This document shows, piece after piece, positions 1-12,306 of a stretch of DNA of 64,000 bases (its first letter is position 1; every line of letters begins with the position of its first letter). Origin of the DNA: an uncultured Collinsella sp. (GTDB lineage: Bacteria; Actinomycetota; Coriobacteriia; Coriobacteriales; Coriobacteriaceae). Under the pieces are notes generated by a model. It was not told where the DNA came from. It saw nothing but the letters and a program-made list of their open reading frames with translations, and made no database searches. Location: positions 1 to 64,000 of the forward strand of contig CANRSF010000007.1 in assembly GCA_947642445.1 (NCBI GenBank). Reading direction: 5' to 3'. The position numbers were made by a program, and so were the translations under genes.

Positions 1-129
1 TGTCCATCCTCGCAGTATCCGGTTCTCAAGGTGCACGCTCTGCGGCTGATCCGGTTGCACCGGGCCGCGCGGCAAGGAGATATATTGCCAGACCGGAGGG
101 GCGCCGCGGGCGGGAATCTGGGCGTACAC
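1..129 (-). CDS. possible 5' part of a gene running off the left edge
   Basis: A minus-strand frame is open from a GTG to the window edge (43 codons, starting M-Y-A-Q-I-P-A-R-G). An AGGAAA lies just upstream of the GTG and an in-frame TAA lies further upstream. Codon use is GC-rich like the neighbours. I do not recognise the peptide. An overlapping ATG two bases away in another frame is also open, so the frame is uncertain. Confidence 0.3.
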   Translation of the reverse strand, partial: MYAQIPARGAPPVWQYISLPRGPVQPDQPQSVHLENRILRGWT

Positions 130-218
130 ATTTCCTACACAGTTTGGAATCCGACTAACGTTTGCCAGCCGTTAACTACCGCTCGCCGAGCATCTCTTTA
201 TATAAGGCAGTCTCATGG

Positions 219-1619
219 TTAAAGCGGATACGTTCCCCTAGCTAAAGCACAGCCAGCATCGAGCAACTCATCACGTTCTTCCACCGAGAACCCCTCGGCG
301 TAGACGCGCACCACTGGTTCGGTCCCGCTAGGACGGACCAGCAGCCACGTGTCATCCTCGAATGCCAAACGCAAGCCATCCATATGACTAACGTTTTGCG
401 GCACCTTGCCACAAATCGACTTGGGGTTTACGCCCGGCAGCAGCGTTCGTAACGTTTCGGCATCTTCGGCCTCAAGGCGCAAATCGCGTCGACCGTAACT
501 CGTCTTACCAAAACTGTCCTCGAGTTGGTCGACCAGAACGCCCAAAGGCGCGTCCGTCTTTGCCATAAGCTCACACAGAATCAGACAGGCGAGGATTCCA
601 TCGCGCTCGGGCATATGCGCGGCGATGCCGATACCACCGGCTTCTTCGCCGCCCATGAGGACGCCGCCCTTCTTCATCTCCGCCGCTATATATTTGAAAC
701 CGACTGGTTTGACGGTCACGCGGCAGCCAAGCGCCTCGGCAATGCGACGCACGAGCGTCGAGCACGAAAGATTGACGACGACGCGTCCCTCCAAATTACG
801 AAATTGAACCAAGTCGCCCAAAACGAGCGCCATGATCTGATGCGGATGTATATATCTGCCGCGCTCGTCAACCGCGCCGATACGGTCGGCGTCGCCGTCG
901 GTCACCAGGCCAGCGCAAGCTCCGTCCTCGATAACCGTATGCTCGCAAGCGTCCACCCACGGCTCAACGGGGTCGGGGCAGATATCTTCTTGGTCAGGCG
1001 CCTGCCCGGCGTGAATCTCGTGCACCTCAACGCCAAGCTCGCGCAGCAAGTCGGCTAGATAGCCCTGGGCTGCGCCGCCCATGGGGTCAACAACCACGCG
1101 CAGGTGCGCGGCGCGGATGGCTTCGGCATCGACAAACGATGCCACCGCTTGCATATAGTCAGGAATGATATCCGCGGTGCGATATTGCCCCTCGATCCCC
1201 ATTGGCTCGGGAGCCATGGTCTCTTCGAGCTCTTCGATGACATCCTGGTTGGCGGTCGAGCCGTCACCCATGCGAATCTTGAGACACAGATAACCCTGCG
1301 GATGATGGGACCCCGTCACCATGAGCGCGCCGCACGCCTCACCGTCATAAGCCGCCGCCCACGTAAGGGCAGGGGTCGGAACAGGTCGCGAAGCGAGCAC
1401 GGCGTCTAGCCCGTGCGCTGCTAGCACACCCGCCGCAAGCTCAGCGAACTCGCGCGCCAGGGGCCGAGTGTCGAACCCTATATATACCGTTTTGCCCGGA
1501 TTGGTCTTTTGCCACAACTCGCCGACGGCATCGGCGATACGGGCAACGTTATCGGCAGTGAAGTCCTCATCGACGCGAGCGCGCCAACCGTCAGTTCCAA
1601 AATGAATTATCGCGCACAC
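219..1619 (-). CDS. phosphoglucomutase/phosphomannomutase family protein
   Basis: Alpha-D-phosphohexomutase that should interconvert hexose 1- and 6-phosphates for cell-envelope and glycogen sugar supply (cytoplasmic). About 466 aa, normal for the family. The N-terminal FGTDGWR start, the phosphoserine loop TGSHHP (Ser near residue 104), the metal loop DGDADR, the sugar loop GEEAGG and the C-terminal phosphate loop RPSGTEP are all present. The loops are slightly atypical (SHHP for SHNP, GEEAG for GEESG). I chose the GTG start because GAGGTG lies 7 nt upstream; a longer frame to 1703 has no such site. Substrate (glucose or mannose) cannot be told from sequence. Confidence 0.88.
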   Translation of the reverse strand: MCAIIHFGTDGWRARVDEDFTADNVARIADAVGELWQKTNPGKTVYIGFDTRPLAREFAELAAGVLAAHGLDAVLASRPVPTPALTWAAAYDGEACGALMVTGSHHPQGYLCLKIRMGDGSTANQDVIEELEETMAPEPMGIEGQYRTADIIPDYMQAVASFVDAEAIRAAHLRVVVDPMGGAAQGYLADLLRELGVEVHEIHAGQAPDQEDICPDPVEPWVDACEHTVIEDGACAGLVTDGDADRIGAVDERGRYIHPHQIMALVLGDLVQFRNLEGRVVVNLSCSTLVRRIAEALGCRVTVKPVGFKYIAAEMKKGGVLMGGEEAGGIGIAAHMPERDGILACLILCELMAKTDAPLGVLVDQLEDSFGKTSYGRRDLRLEAEDAETLRTLLPGVNPKSICGKVPQNVSHMDGLRLAFEDDTWLLVRPSGTEPVVRVYAEGFSVEERDELLDAGCALARGTYPL

Positions 1620-1744
1620 GCGCAGACACCTCACAGTGTTTGGATCATGGTACGCATGGGGTATACCCGCAACATGCACTCGGCAACCTGCCGGCACCAG
1701 CATTCACCATTTGGGCAAATGCTGCCGAGGACATGCAGGCAATA

Positions 1745-1770
1745 AAAACCGCCCCGTATGGAGCGGTTTT
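1745..1770 (-). terminator. rho-independent terminator
   Basis: Perfect 8-bp stem (AAAACCGC/GCGGTTTT) right after the homocysteine methyltransferase stop codon. Read on the minus strand, it runs into TTTTTATT. Confidence 0.8.
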
Positions 1771-1775
1771 GCCCT

Positions 1776-2669
1776 TTATATCTCGAGCGCCTCGGCCATC
1801 GCTGCCGTAGTGATTGCCGTGGTTCCACAGCAACTGCCCACCATTGCGGCACCGGCATGTCTCCATTCGATGCATGCGCGCGCGAAAGCTTCGGGGTTCT
1901 CGTGCCATACGGGGCCATCCTGAGTCTGGACCGGATCGCCCACGTTGGGACGCACCGTGACGGGAGTAGTCGCCGATGCAACCATCCTGGGCACCGCCGC
2001 GTTCGCGGCCGCAAGCGAACAGCAATTAACACCAACCGAGTTTGCGCCGTGTTTTTCGGCGTACAAAACGGCTGCCTCGATGTTGAGGCCATCGCCCAAC
2101 AGGTCGCCCTTATCGTCAACGACAAAACTCACCAGAACAGGCATGCCGTCGGCGGCATCTCGGGCGCCGGCAAGCATGGGCTGCAAATTACGGATAGACG
2201 TCACCGTCTCGATCAGCAGACCGTCAACACCAGCATTGAGCAAGGCGTGCGCCTGTTCGCGCGCAATGCCTCGGATCTCACGAAACTCGGCCGAGTCCTC
2301 GGCAAACCACTCAATACCGATCGGACCCATCGAGCCCAGCAGCAGCTGAGGGTGCGCCTGGCGGGCATCGTCGACGGCCCCGCGATTGACCTCCGCCACG
2401 GACGGCGCAATCTGGTCGTGCTTGAGGGCATAGCTTGATGCCTGAAAGGTATTGGTAATGAGTACCTGCGCGCCGGCGGCGACATACAAGCGATGGATAC
2501 GAGAAACGGTCTGCGGCTCTGCCAGATTCCAAAACGCCGGTGGAATATCGGCGGCGTCGTACTCACTCAACAGAACACTGCCCATGGGGCCCTGCGCCAA
2601 CAAGGTCTCGCTCGACAAGCGGCGCGTAAGTTCCTCGGCACCAAAGCGATTGTAATAACTCGTATCCAT
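1776..2669 (-). CDS. mmuM: homocysteine S-methyltransferase
   Basis: Transfers a methyl group from S-methylmethionine or S-adenosylmethionine to homocysteine to make methionine. 297 aa, single TIM-barrel domain of the MmuM/BHMT type. The zinc thiolate ligands are visible as GVNCC (around residue 215) and GSCCGT (around 279). It begins 11 nt after the stop of the DtxR-type regulator gene, so the two are almost certainly co-transcribed. A strong terminator follows. The link to a metal regulator fits a zinc enzyme, but that is inference. Confidence 0.88.
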   Translation of the reverse strand: MDTSYYNRFGAEELTRRLSSETLLAQGPMGSVLLSEYDAADIPPAFWNLAEPQTVSRIHRLYVAAGAQVLITNTFQASSYALKHDQIAPSVAEVNRGAVDDARQAHPQLLLGSMGPIGIEWFAEDSAEFREIRGIAREQAHALLNAGVDGLLIETVTSIRNLQPMLAGARDAADGMPVLVSFVVDDKGDLLGDGLNIEAAVLYAEKHGANSVGVNCCSLAAANAAVPRMVASATTPVTVRPNVGDPVQTQDGPVWHENPEAFARACIEWRHAGAAMVGSCCGTTAITTAAMAEALEI

Positions 2670-2679
2670 ATATATCCCG

Positions 2680-3102
2680 CTATTCCTCGACGCTGATTCC
2701 CTGCTTTTCGAGATAGGCGAGCCAGCGGTTCATCGTGTCCTCGGATAGCGCATGCTCCATCATGCAGGCCTCGGAATCGGCTCGCTCAAATTCGACACCG
2801 AGCTCCTGAACCAAAAACGTGCGGACGAGGCGATGACGGTACCAGATAGCCGTGCCAACCTCGCGGCCGCGATCGGTCAGGACTACCTTGCCGTAGTGCG
2901 ATTGCTCGACAAGCTCGGATGCCTTGAGCGCCGAAACCGCTTTATTGACCGATGCCTTGGAGACGCCAAGGCGCTGCGCGATGTCGACCGATCGCACGCC
3001 GTTGGTTTCCCCCTCTTCGCTTTCAATGCGAACCATGCACTCCAAGTAGTCTTCGTTCGCCACCGTTAGATGTAGTTCGCGCGAGCTATTTGTCGTATCC
3101 AT
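2680..3102 (-). CDS. DtxR/MntR-family metal-dependent transcriptional regulator
   Basis: About 140 aa. N-terminal winged helix-turn-helix (RSVDIAQRLGVSKASVNKAVSAL) followed by the Fe/Mn dimerisation domain with Glu, His and Cys ligand candidates (SEACMMEHALSEDTMNRW). There is no C-terminal SH3 domain, so it resembles MntR more than full-length DtxR. I chose the second ATG (start MDTTNSS), with GGAAG and AGAAGGG upstream; an in-frame ATG 7 codons earlier is possible. It is divergent from pepT, with about 120 bp between start codons. Confidence 0.85.
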   Translation of the reverse strand: MDTTNSSRELHLTVANEDYLECMVRIESEEGETNGVRSVDIAQRLGVSKASVNKAVSALKASELVEQSHYGKVVLTDRGREVGTAIWYRHRLVRTFLVQELGVEFERADSEACMMEHALSEDTMNRWLAYLEKQGISVEE

Positions 3103-3222
3103 GATCTTCCGTCCCTTCTGCATTCAATGGCTGATTCTACCCCATCCAAGCGTCGCGGTATGCCGTGGCATACCGTGCTACAGTTCTTGTTGCACACGAC
3201 GACCAAGATTGGAGCGGTCTTT

Positions 3223-4470
3223 ATGGAAAACACCACCACGAGCCCCGATGTCCTCGAGCGCTTTTTGCGCTACGTCCAGATCAACACGCAGTCCGAGGAT
3301 GCAAACTGCGACCAGGTACCCTCGAGCGCCGTTCAGTTTGACCTTGCGAACGTGCTGGTTGAAGAGCTGCGCGAGCTTGGTGCGGAAGATGCCCACGTGA
3401 CCGAGCACGCCTATGTCTGCGCGCATATCCCCGCAAGTGCGGGCGCTGAGGACAAGCCCGCCCTGGGCCTGATCGCCCATCTTGACACCACCGAAGTTGC
3501 ACCGGGCGCCGGCGTGAAGCCGCACATCGTACACTACGAAGGCGGCGACCTGGTCTGCGGCACGGTTGACGGTAAGCCCGTTGCCATGAGTACCGCCAAG
3601 CTTCCCGCCCTGAATGACCTCGCGGGTGAGGACTTGGTCTGCAGCGATGGCACCACGCTGCTGGGCGCAGACGACAAGGCGGGCGTCGCCGAGATCATGT
3701 CGCTTGTCGCGCGTATCGCTCAGGACCCTTCTCTGCCCCATCCCGCACTCGGCATTTGCTTCTGCCCTGACGAGGAGATCGGCCACGGAGCCGAGCTGTT
3801 GGATATCGATGCCTTTGGCTGCAAGTACGCCTACACGGTCGACGGCGGCCCCCTCGGCGAGCTGGAGTGGGAGTGCTTTAACGCCGCCGAGGCGACCGTC
3901 CGCTTTGAGGGCCAGTCCATCCACCCGGGCGACGCTAAGGGCCGTATGGTCAACGCAGGCAATCTGTTCTGCGACTTCAACGCGTTGCTCCCCTACGCGC
4001 AGCGCCCGGAGTATACGGAAGGCTACGAGGGCTTTTATCACCTTGAGGGTGTATCTGCGACCGTCGATCACGCCACAGCGCGCTATATCGTCCGCGACCA
4101 TGACGCCGCCAAGTTCCGGCAGAAACTCGACCTTATTGATGCCGCCGCCTCGATGCTCAACCAGCGTCTGGGTGAGGAGCGCGTGACGGTCGAGATTAAG
4201 CAGCAGTATCGAAATATGGCCGAGATCGTTCGTGACTATCCCGAGCTTATTGATGTTGCCAAGGAAGCCTACCTTGCCTGCGGCGTTGAGCCCCAAGTGC
4301 TGCCGATTCGTGGCGGCACCGACGGCGCTCAGCTGTCGTTCCGCGGTCTGCCCTGCCCCAACCTTTCCACCGGCGGCTATTGCTACCACGGCGTCAACGA
4401 GTTCGTCCCGGTCAGTTCGCTCGTCAAGATGACCGACGTGCTCCAGGAGCTCGTCGCCCGCTTTGCATAA
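3223..4470 (+). CDS. pepT: peptidase T (tripeptide aminopeptidase)
   Basis: Cytoplasmic M20B zinc peptidase that removes the N-terminal residue from tripeptides. 415 aa, typical length. The di-zinc site is visible: HLDT (first His/Asp), DDKAG (bridging Asp) and DEEIGHG (catalytic Glu plus ligand), with a late GGTDGAQLS motif. The ATG is preceded by GGAGCGG; the open frame extends 32 codons upstream without a good ribosome site. It is followed by a strong terminator and is monocistronic. Confidence 0.92.
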   Translation: MENTTTSPDVLERFLRYVQINTQSEDANCDQVPSSAVQFDLANVLVEELRELGAEDAHVTEHAYVCAHIPASAGAEDKPALGLIAHLDTTEVAPGAGVKPHIVHYEGGDLVCGTVDGKPVAMSTAKLPALNDLAGEDLVCSDGTTLLGADDKAGVAEIMSLVARIAQDPSLPHPALGICFCPDEEIGHGAELLDIDAFGCKYAYTVDGGPLGELEWECFNAAEATVRFEGQSIHPGDAKGRMVNAGNLFCDFNALLPYAQRPEYTEGYEGFYHLEGVSATVDHATARYIVRDHDAAKFRQKLDLIDAAASMLNQRLGEERVTVEIKQQYRNMAEIVRDYPELIDVAKEAYLACGVEPQVLPIRGGTDGAQLSFRGLPCPNLSTGGYCYHGVNEFVPVSSLVKMTDVLQELVARFA

Positions 4471-4496
4471 GCCTGGCTGCACAAGTCCAAAAGACG

Positions 4497-4534
4497 AATC
4501 GCCCCGTCCTCAACCGAGAACGGGGCGATTTTTT
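4497..4534 (+). terminator. rho-independent terminator of pepT
   Basis: 11-bp perfect stem (AATCGCCCCGT/ACGGGGCGATT) followed by a six-T run. Confidence 0.85.
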
Positions 4535-4559
4535 GCTGCAATGAGAACAGGTTGACGCA

Positions 4560-4645
4560 CGCCAGCCTCTTAACGCAAGGAGTGTCCCAAACTGCCGGCA
4601 CAAAAGGAACGTCCCCAAGTGCCAAGTGCATCAAGAGTGTCCCCT
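4560..4645. repeat. short repeat phrases shared with 37748-37780
   Basis: Contains CGCAAGGAGTGTCCC and GTCCCCAAGTGCC, phrases that recur upstream of the pyridoxal-kinase gene near 37750. No gene is seen in the stretch between pepT and the structured repeat that ends at 4847. Confidence 0.4.
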
Positions 4646-4696
4646 TTGACCAGTCGTTTAAGAACGTCCCAAATGACTAACGTCGCAGGTTGAGGA

Positions 4697-4847
4697 CGGG
4701 CAGCGAGCGGGTCGCATTTGAGACAAGGTGACGTGAAACGAAAGGGCGCTGACCTTCTGGTCGCGCCCTTGAAGTTGAACGTCAGATTGTCCAAATGCGG
4801 CCCGCGCAGCGTCAAGCGGTTACGCGGTTTGGTAAAACCGCGTAACC
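4697..4847 (-). repeat. structured intergenic repeat, copy A
   Basis: First of four related elements of about 150 nt (others end at 20387, 26393 and 30185). From the LCP stop codon outward it shows a terminal hairpin (GTTACGCGGTTT/AAACCGCGTAAC), the box CGCAGCGTC, then a long interrupted hairpin: outer arm GGGTCGCATTTG/CAAATGCGGCCC, GACAA/TTGTC, GACGT/ACGTC and apical AAGGGCGC/GCGCCCTT closed by TTCT. It ends in CAGCGAGCG. It abuts the LCP stop with no gap. Read on the minus strand, the apical stem resembles a terminator. Confidence 0.75.
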
Positions 4848-6083
4848 CTAGTAGTTGGCTTCGTAGCCGTTGCCGTCGCCGGTGGGCTCTTCGTAGTAGT
4901 CCGAATCGCTCGAATCGCCTGAGTCATCGGAATCGTCAGAGCTGACCGATGAGGTTGCGGTACCGTTTGCGTAGTCGTCAGACGTGTTGTTGTTCAGGTC
5001 GCCGATCGTAGAGCTGGAACCATCGGACATACCCATGGTATTGGGACCCTTGGGATCCTTGCCAGCGTCGACGCGCGCCATCATTTCCTTAAGCTCGTCC
5101 TCGTAAACAAAGACGTAGCTCACGCCGTCGATCATGGTGCTGTCGTCGGCGTACGAGGGCAGGTTGGCCGAGTAGATACCGTCGACATCCATACCGCGCA
5201 TGGCGTTGACCGTAGCCACGATATCCTGAACGCTCATATCGGTTACGAGCATATCGGACAGCGAATTAACCAGGCCAAAGATCTTCGTGGCATCGAAGTT
5301 ATTGAGAATCTGGTTGGCAAGGGCGCCAAGCACCTGACGCTGGTGGCGCATGCGCGTGTAATCGCCGTCGGCATAGGTGTAGCGGCAGCGGGCATAGGTA
5401 AGGGCGGTGGCACCGTCCATATGCTGCTGGCCAGCGGTAATCTTAATATCCAGGTGCTCGGGGTCGTCAACATCATCGGTTGCGTTAATTTCGATACCGC
5501 CAACCGAATCAATCAGCGCCTGCATACCGTCGAAGCTGACCTCGGCATAGTGGGAAATCTGAACACCGCACAGCTCGTTGACCGCCTCGACCATGGCCTC
5601 GGCGCCGCCAACGGTATGGCAGGCGTTGATCTTCATGGTCTCGCCCTTGTACTCGACCTTGGTGTCGCGCGGAACGGAAATGAGCGTCGCCTGCTTTTGC
5701 GTGGGGTCGATGCGTGCCAGGATAATCGAGTCGGCACGATACGTATCCTCGCCCGGACGGCCGTCGGTACCAAGAAGCAGCACGTAGAACGGATCCTTTG
5801 CCTCATCGGTGTCAACCAGAACCCGACGCAGATTGTCGGTAATGACATTAGAATCGCCGAGCTTGCCCATAATGGTGGCAAACCACAGGCCGGCAGCGGT
5901 AGTGGCACTCAGCAGCACGCCAAGCACGACAATGAGCGCGACGTGACGAATCGTGTGGCTACGACGACGCTGGCGAGCGCGCTCGGAATAGCGAGCCACG
6001 TTATCGCGACTGTAGATCTTGGCCTGCGCACCAGTTGAGGGTCTTCGGGTGGTGGTATCCGCGAGGGGCTTTTTATTAAACAT
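4848..6083 (-). CDS. LytR-CpsA-Psr (LCP) family glycopolymer ligase
   Basis: Membrane-anchored phosphotransferase that attaches teichoic-acid-like or capsular polymers to peptidoglycan. 411 aa. A basic cytoplasmic N-terminus (about 45 aa) is followed by one membrane segment (HVALIVVLGVLLSATTAAGLW region) and the LCP domain. The domain has the motifs LLLGTDGR, RADSIILARID, ISVPRDTKV and the arginine-rich RCRYTYADGDYTRMRHQRQ region. The tail of about 60 residues is rich in Ser/Asp and probably disordered. The ATG chosen has AGG 7 nt upstream; a TTG two codons earlier is possible. It lies 12 nt after murA's stop, so both are in one envelope operon. Confidence 0.9.
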   Translation of the reverse strand: MFNKKPLADTTTRRPSTGAQAKIYSRDNVARYSERARQRRRSHTIRHVALIVVLGVLLSATTAAGLWFATIMGKLGDSNVITDNLRRVLVDTDEAKDPFYVLLLGTDGRPGEDTYRADSIILARIDPTQKQATLISVPRDTKVEYKGETMKINACHTVGGAEAMVEAVNELCGVQISHYAEVSFDGMQALIDSVGGIEINATDDVDDPEHLDIKITAGQQHMDGATALTYARCRYTYADGDYTRMRHQRQVLGALANQILNNFDATKIFGLVNSLSDMLVTDMSVQDIVATVNAMRGMDVDGIYSANLPSYADDSTMIDGVSYVFVYEDELKEMMARVDAGKDPKGPNTMGMSDGSSSTIGDLNNNTSDDYANGTATSSVSSDDSDDSGDSSDSDYYEEPTGDGNGYEANY

Positions 6084-6095
6084 AGGCAACCTGTA

Positions 6096-7379
6096 TTAGT
6101 AAATGACGGGATCGGGGACGGTAGCATGCTCGACATGCGCGCCGAGCGCCTGCAGCTTTTCGACAAACTGCTCGTAGCCGCGCTTGATGTGATGGATAGC
6201 CGAAACCTCGGTCGTCCCGTCGGCGATCAAGCCCGCTACGACGAGGGCCGCTCCGCCACGCAGATCGGGCGAGGTAACCTGTGCGCCCGAGAAGCCCTTG
6301 ACGCCATGAATCATGGCATGATGGCTCTCGATACGAATGTCGGCACCCATGCGCACCAGCTCAGAGGCAAACATAAAGCGATTCTCGAAGATGTTTTCGG
6401 TAATAACGGAACTGCCGTCGGCGAGGGCGGAGAGCACCATAATTTGTGCCTGCATGTCGGTCGGGAAGCCGGGGAACGGAAGCGTCTGGATGTCGACCGG
6501 CTTGATGCGCTCGGCGCGATTCACGTGAACGCCGTCGTCGGTACGTTCGCAATCGATGCCCATGAGCTCCATCTTCTTGAGCACCATGCCCAGATGGATG
6601 GGGCAAAAACCCGTGACGTCGACACCGCGATCGTCGGCCATCAACGCACCGGCAACGATAAAGGTACCGGCCTCGATGCGGTCACCCACCACGCGATGGG
6701 TAACGGGATGGAGCTCTTCCACGCCTTCGATAGTCACGACGGGCGTGCCGGCGCCAACAATCTTGGCGCCCATCTCGTTGAGCATGTTGGCGAGATCGAC
6801 GATCTCGGGCTCGCGGGCGGCATTGTCGATAACCGTGGTACCCTTCGCGCGCACGGATGCCATAATGAGGTTCTCGGTCGCACCGACACTGGCGAACTCG
6901 AGCGTGACGGTAGTACCGCGCAGACCTTGGGGCGCATTAGCGTTGATGTAACCGTGGGCGGTATCAAACTCAACGCCCAGGGCCTCGAGACCCAGAATGT
7001 GCATATCGATCTTGCGAGCACCCAGGTTGCAGCCGCCCGGCATGGCGATCTTGGCGCGATGGAAGCGGCCCAGCAGGGGTCCCATGACGGCGGTGGAAGC
7101 ACGCATCTTAGCGACGAGCTCGTAGGGGGCCTCCCAAGAATCGACCTGAGAGGTATCAATCTCGAGTGTGTGCTCGTCGAGAACATCGATCGTAGCGCCC
7201 ATGCCCTTGAGCACCTTGCCCATCACGTGGACATCGGAAATATCGGGCACGTTCTGCAGCGTCGTCTTGCCCGGCGCCAGAAGCGTTGCCGCCATGAGTT
7301 TGAGTGCGGAGTTCTTGGCGCCCGAAATGGGCACGGAGCCTCCGATGGCGTGGCCACCCTCAACGCGGATAATATCCAA
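6096..7379 (-). CDS. murA: UDP-N-acetylglucosamine 1-carboxyvinyltransferase
   Basis: First committed step of peptidoglycan synthesis: transfers enolpyruvate from PEP to UDP-GlcNAc. 427 aa, two EPSP-synthase-like halves. N-terminal [20 protein letters not shown] is canonical. The catalytic cysteine is present in the loop [13 protein letters not shown], which predicts fosfomycin sensitivity. Followed closely by the LCP gene. The terminator of the ATP synthase operon lies about 20 nt upstream of the start codon, so murA should have its own weak promoter or depend on read-through. Confidence 0.96.
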   Translation of the reverse strand: MDIIRVEGGHAIGGSVPISGAKNSALKLMAATLLAPGKTTLQNVPDISDVHVMGKVLKGMGATIDVLDEHTLEIDTSQVDSWEAPYELVAKMRASTAVMGPLLGRFHRAKIAMPGGCNLGARKIDMHILGLEALGVEFDTAHGYINANAPQGLRGTTVTLEFASVGATENLIMASVRAKGTTVIDNAAREPEIVDLANMLNEMGAKIVGAGTPVVTIEGVEELHPVTHRVVGDRIEAGTFIVAGALMADDRGVDVTGFCPIHLGMVLKKMELMGIDCERTDDGVHVNRAERIKPVDIQTLPFPGFPTDMQAQIMVLSALADGSSVITENIFENRFMFASELVRMGADIRIESHHAMIHGVKGFSGAQVTSPDLRGGAALVVAGLIADGTTEVSAIHHIKRGYEQFVEKLQALGAHVEHATVPDPVIY

Positions 7380-7392
7380 GGTCTACCCTTTC

Positions 7393-7431
7393 AAAAAGCA
7401 TGCCCGGGATGGCTGAGCCATCCCGGGCATG
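7393..7431 (-). terminator. terminator of the ATP synthase operon
   Basis: 15-bp perfect stem (CATGCCCGGGATGGC) with a TCA/TGA loop. On the minus strand the stem is followed by a T run (GCTTTTTGA). It lies between atpC and murA. Confidence 0.85.
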
Positions 7432-7467
7432 ATGTGTTCGCAAATGGTCGAACGCTAAATCGTTTGA

Positions 7468-7860
7468 CTATTGGGCAAGCTTGAGCTTACACCATGCGAT
7501 TTCATTATAGAGGTAGGCGCGGCGTGCATCATCCTCCGACAAATTACCCAGCTTCTCTTCAAAACCTTGAATATCAGCTTTAAGCTTGTCGGCATCGACG
7601 GTCGCCAAATCGCAAGCGCGCTCGGCGAGAACGGTCACGACATCGTCCGCAACCTGGGCATAGCCGCCGGCCACGGCAAACGTGTGGTCGACAGTGCCCA
7701 TGGCCTTATCGGAAACGCGAACGTAACCGCGGTCGATCGTGCAGATCTCGCTGGAGTGAGCAGGCAGAACGCCAAACTCGCCATCCGTGGACGGAATCGA
7801 CACAAACGCAGCGTCGCCCTCATAGGCGCAGCTCACGGGGCACACGATGCGGATACGCAT
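7468..7860 (-). CDS. atpC: F1Fo ATP synthase epsilon subunit
   Basis: Central-stalk subunit that couples rotation and inhibits ATP hydrolysis. 130 aa: N-terminal beta-sandwich with GEFGVLPAHS and AVAGGYAQV, then a helical hairpin ending CKLKLAQ. Last gene of the operon; starts 3 nt after the atpD stop. Confidence 0.93.
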   Translation of the reverse strand: MRIRIVCPVSCAYEGDAAFVSIPSTDGEFGVLPAHSSEICTIDRGYVRVSDKAMGTVDHTFAVAGGYAQVADDVVTVLAERACDLATVDADKLKADIQGFEEKLGNLSEDDARRAYLYNEIAWCKLKLAQ

Positions 7861-7863
7861 AAC

Positions 7864-10226
<2,363 letters not shown>

Positions 10227-10231
10227 GGGGC

Positions 10232-11830
10232 TTAGTTCTCCTCTGATCCAGAAACATCCGAATGGTGCTTGGCCATGAACTGCTGCTTGAAGTCGCCGAT
10301 GACGCGCAAGAGCTCAGCCTTGGTGTCATCATCGATCTTCTTGGCGCGAACCTTGTCGAGCAGCGAGCCAAAGCCATTGTCCATGTACTCGATGAGCTCG
10401 GCACGGAAGGGCAGCACGTCGGCGATCTCCAGGTCATCCAGGAAGCCCTCGTTGCCAGCGAACAGCGTAACGATCTGCTCGCCAACCTCAAACGGCTTGT
10501 AACGCGGCTGCTTCAGGAGCTCGGTCATGCGAGCACCATGGGTCAGCTGCTTCTGAGTAGCCTCGTCGAGGTCGGAGCCGAACTGCGTAAAGCCAGCGAG
10601 CTCCTGGTACGAAGCGAGGTCCAGACGGAGGTTGCCGGCGACCTGCTTCATGGCCTTGGTCTGCGCATCGCCACCGACGCGGGACACGGAGATGCCCACG
10701 TCGACTGCCGGGCGCTGACCCTGGAAGAAGAGCTCGGACTGCAGGTAGATCTGACCATCGGTAATGGAAATGACGTTGGTCGGAATGTAGGCCGAGACGT
10801 CGCCGTCCTGGGTCTCGATGATCGGCAGTGCCGTCATGGAGCCGTAACCGTTCTTCTTGGACATCTTGACGGCACGCTCGAGCAGACGAGAGTGCAGGTA
10901 GAAGATGTCGCCAGGATAGGCCTCGCGTCCGGGCGGACGATGCAGCGTCAGCGACATCTGACGGTAGGCCACAGCCTGCTTGGACAGGTCGTCGTAGATG
11001 ACGAGCACGTGGCCGCCGGGGTTGGTCTCGCTGGCGGGCTTGCCGTCCTCGCCGTTGTACATGAAGAACTCGCCGATAGCGGCACCGGCCATAGGCGCGA
11101 TGTACTGCATAGGGGCGGAATCGGCAGCGGTGGCCGAAACGATGATGGTGTAGTCGAGCGCACCGTGCTGAGCGAGGGTCTCGCGGATGTTGGCAACCGT
11201 GGAGGCCTTCTGGCCGATGGCGACATAGATGCAGACCATGCCCTTGCCGCGCTGGTTGAGAATAGCGTCGATGGCGATGGCGGTCTTACCGGTCTTACGG
11301 TCGCCGATGATGAGCTCACGCTGACCGCGGCCAATAGGCACCATGGAGTCGATAGCGAGCAGACCGGTCTGAACCGGCTCGCACACCGGGGTACGGTCGA
11401 TGACGCCGGGGGCCTTGAACTCGATGGGGCGACGGTGCGTGGCGACGATGTCGCCTAGGCCGTCGATGGGCTGGCCGAGCGGATTGACGACGCGGCCGAG
11501 CATGGCGCGGCTCACGGGGATATCCATAATGCGGCCAGTGGTGCGGCACTCGTCGCCTTCCTTGATGGAGTCGACGGCACCGAACAGAACGGCGCCGACC
11601 TCGTCACGGTCAAGGTTCTGGGCAAGGCCGAAGACGGTCTCACCGGTATCGGAGCTCTTGAACTCCAGAAGCTCGCCTGCCATGGCGCTCTTGAGGCCGG
11701 AGACGCGCGCGATGCCGTCGCCTACCTCGTCGACCGTTGAAACCTCATGCGTATCGACCGTCGCGGAGAGGCTCGTGAGCTGCTCCTGCAGTTTCTTGGC
11801 GATATCCTGGGCATTGAGGGTTTCGGACAT
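10232..11830 (-). CDS. atpA: F1Fo ATP synthase alpha subunit
   Basis: Non-catalytic nucleotide-binding subunit. 532 aa. P-loop GDRKTGKT (around residue 170), arginine-finger region and the conserved [25 protein letters not shown] segment are present. The C-terminus carries a slightly long tail ([13 protein letters not shown]). The start overlaps the atpH stop by one base. Confidence 0.97.
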   Translation of the reverse strand: MSETLNAQDIAKKLQEQLTSLSATVDTHEVSTVDEVGDGIARVSGLKSAMAGELLEFKSSDTGETVFGLAQNLDRDEVGAVLFGAVDSIKEGDECRTTGRIMDIPVSRAMLGRVVNPLGQPIDGLGDIVATHRRPIEFKAPGVIDRTPVCEPVQTGLLAIDSMVPIGRGQRELIIGDRKTGKTAIAIDAILNQRGKGMVCIYVAIGQKASTVANIRETLAQHGALDYTIIVSATAADSAPMQYIAPMAGAAIGEFFMYNGEDGKPASETNPGGHVLVIYDDLSKQAVAYRQMSLTLHRPPGREAYPGDIFYLHSRLLERAVKMSKKNGYGSMTALPIIETQDGDVSAYIPTNVISITDGQIYLQSELFFQGQRPAVDVGISVSRVGGDAQTKAMKQVAGNLRLDLASYQELAGFTQFGSDLDEATQKQLTHGARMTELLKQPRYKPFEVGEQIVTLFAGNEGFLDDLEIADVLPFRAELIEYMDNGFGSLLDKVRAKKIDDDTKAELLRVIGDFKQQFMAKHHSDVSGSEEN

Positions 11831-12306
11831 TAGGCTTCACCTCCGTACGAATTAGCAGAGTTTGCGAGGGTCTCCTGCGCGATGCGCAGCTGCGTCTTGA
11901 CGGAAATATCACGACGCTCGCCGCGGGCCTCGAGCACCAGGCCGCCCACGATAGACGGGTCGACCTGCTCGATAAGGAATACCTTGCGGCCGAAGTCCTG
12001 CTCGCATTTCTTAGTGATGGTTAGACGCAGCTCGTCGTCGAGCGGGATCGCCGTGGTGACGGTCACGCCCACTACATCCTCGTCTTCCTCGGCAACATAC
12101 TTAAAGGCAGCTGCCACCTTGGGAAGAAGGTCGAGCTGGTCGCGCTTGGACATGGTGTCGAGCACGGCGATGATCTCGGGGCTGGCAGAAGCCAAGCGCT
12201 CGATCATCTCGAGGTCCTCGAACACATGGTTCTCGGCCTTAGCGGCTTCCAGAAGGGAGCGCGCGTAGGTCTCGAGCACCTTGTCCTGATAGCGGCTAGT
12301 CGGCAT
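11830..12306 (-). CDS. atpH: F1Fo ATP synthase delta subunit
   Basis: OSCP-type subunit linking the peripheral stalk to alpha3beta3. 158 aa, short against the usual 175-180. The C-terminal ...[24 protein letters not shown] motif is diagnostic. Overlaps the 3' end of atpF by 11 nt. Confidence 0.9.
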   Translation of the reverse strand: MPTSRYQDKVLETYARSLLEAAKAENHVFEDLEMIERLASASPEIIAVLDTMSKRDQLDLLPKVAAAFKYVAEEDEDVVGVTVTTAIPLDDELRLTITKKCEQDFGRKVFLIEQVDPSIVGGLVLEARGERRDISVKTQLRIAQETLANSANSYGGEA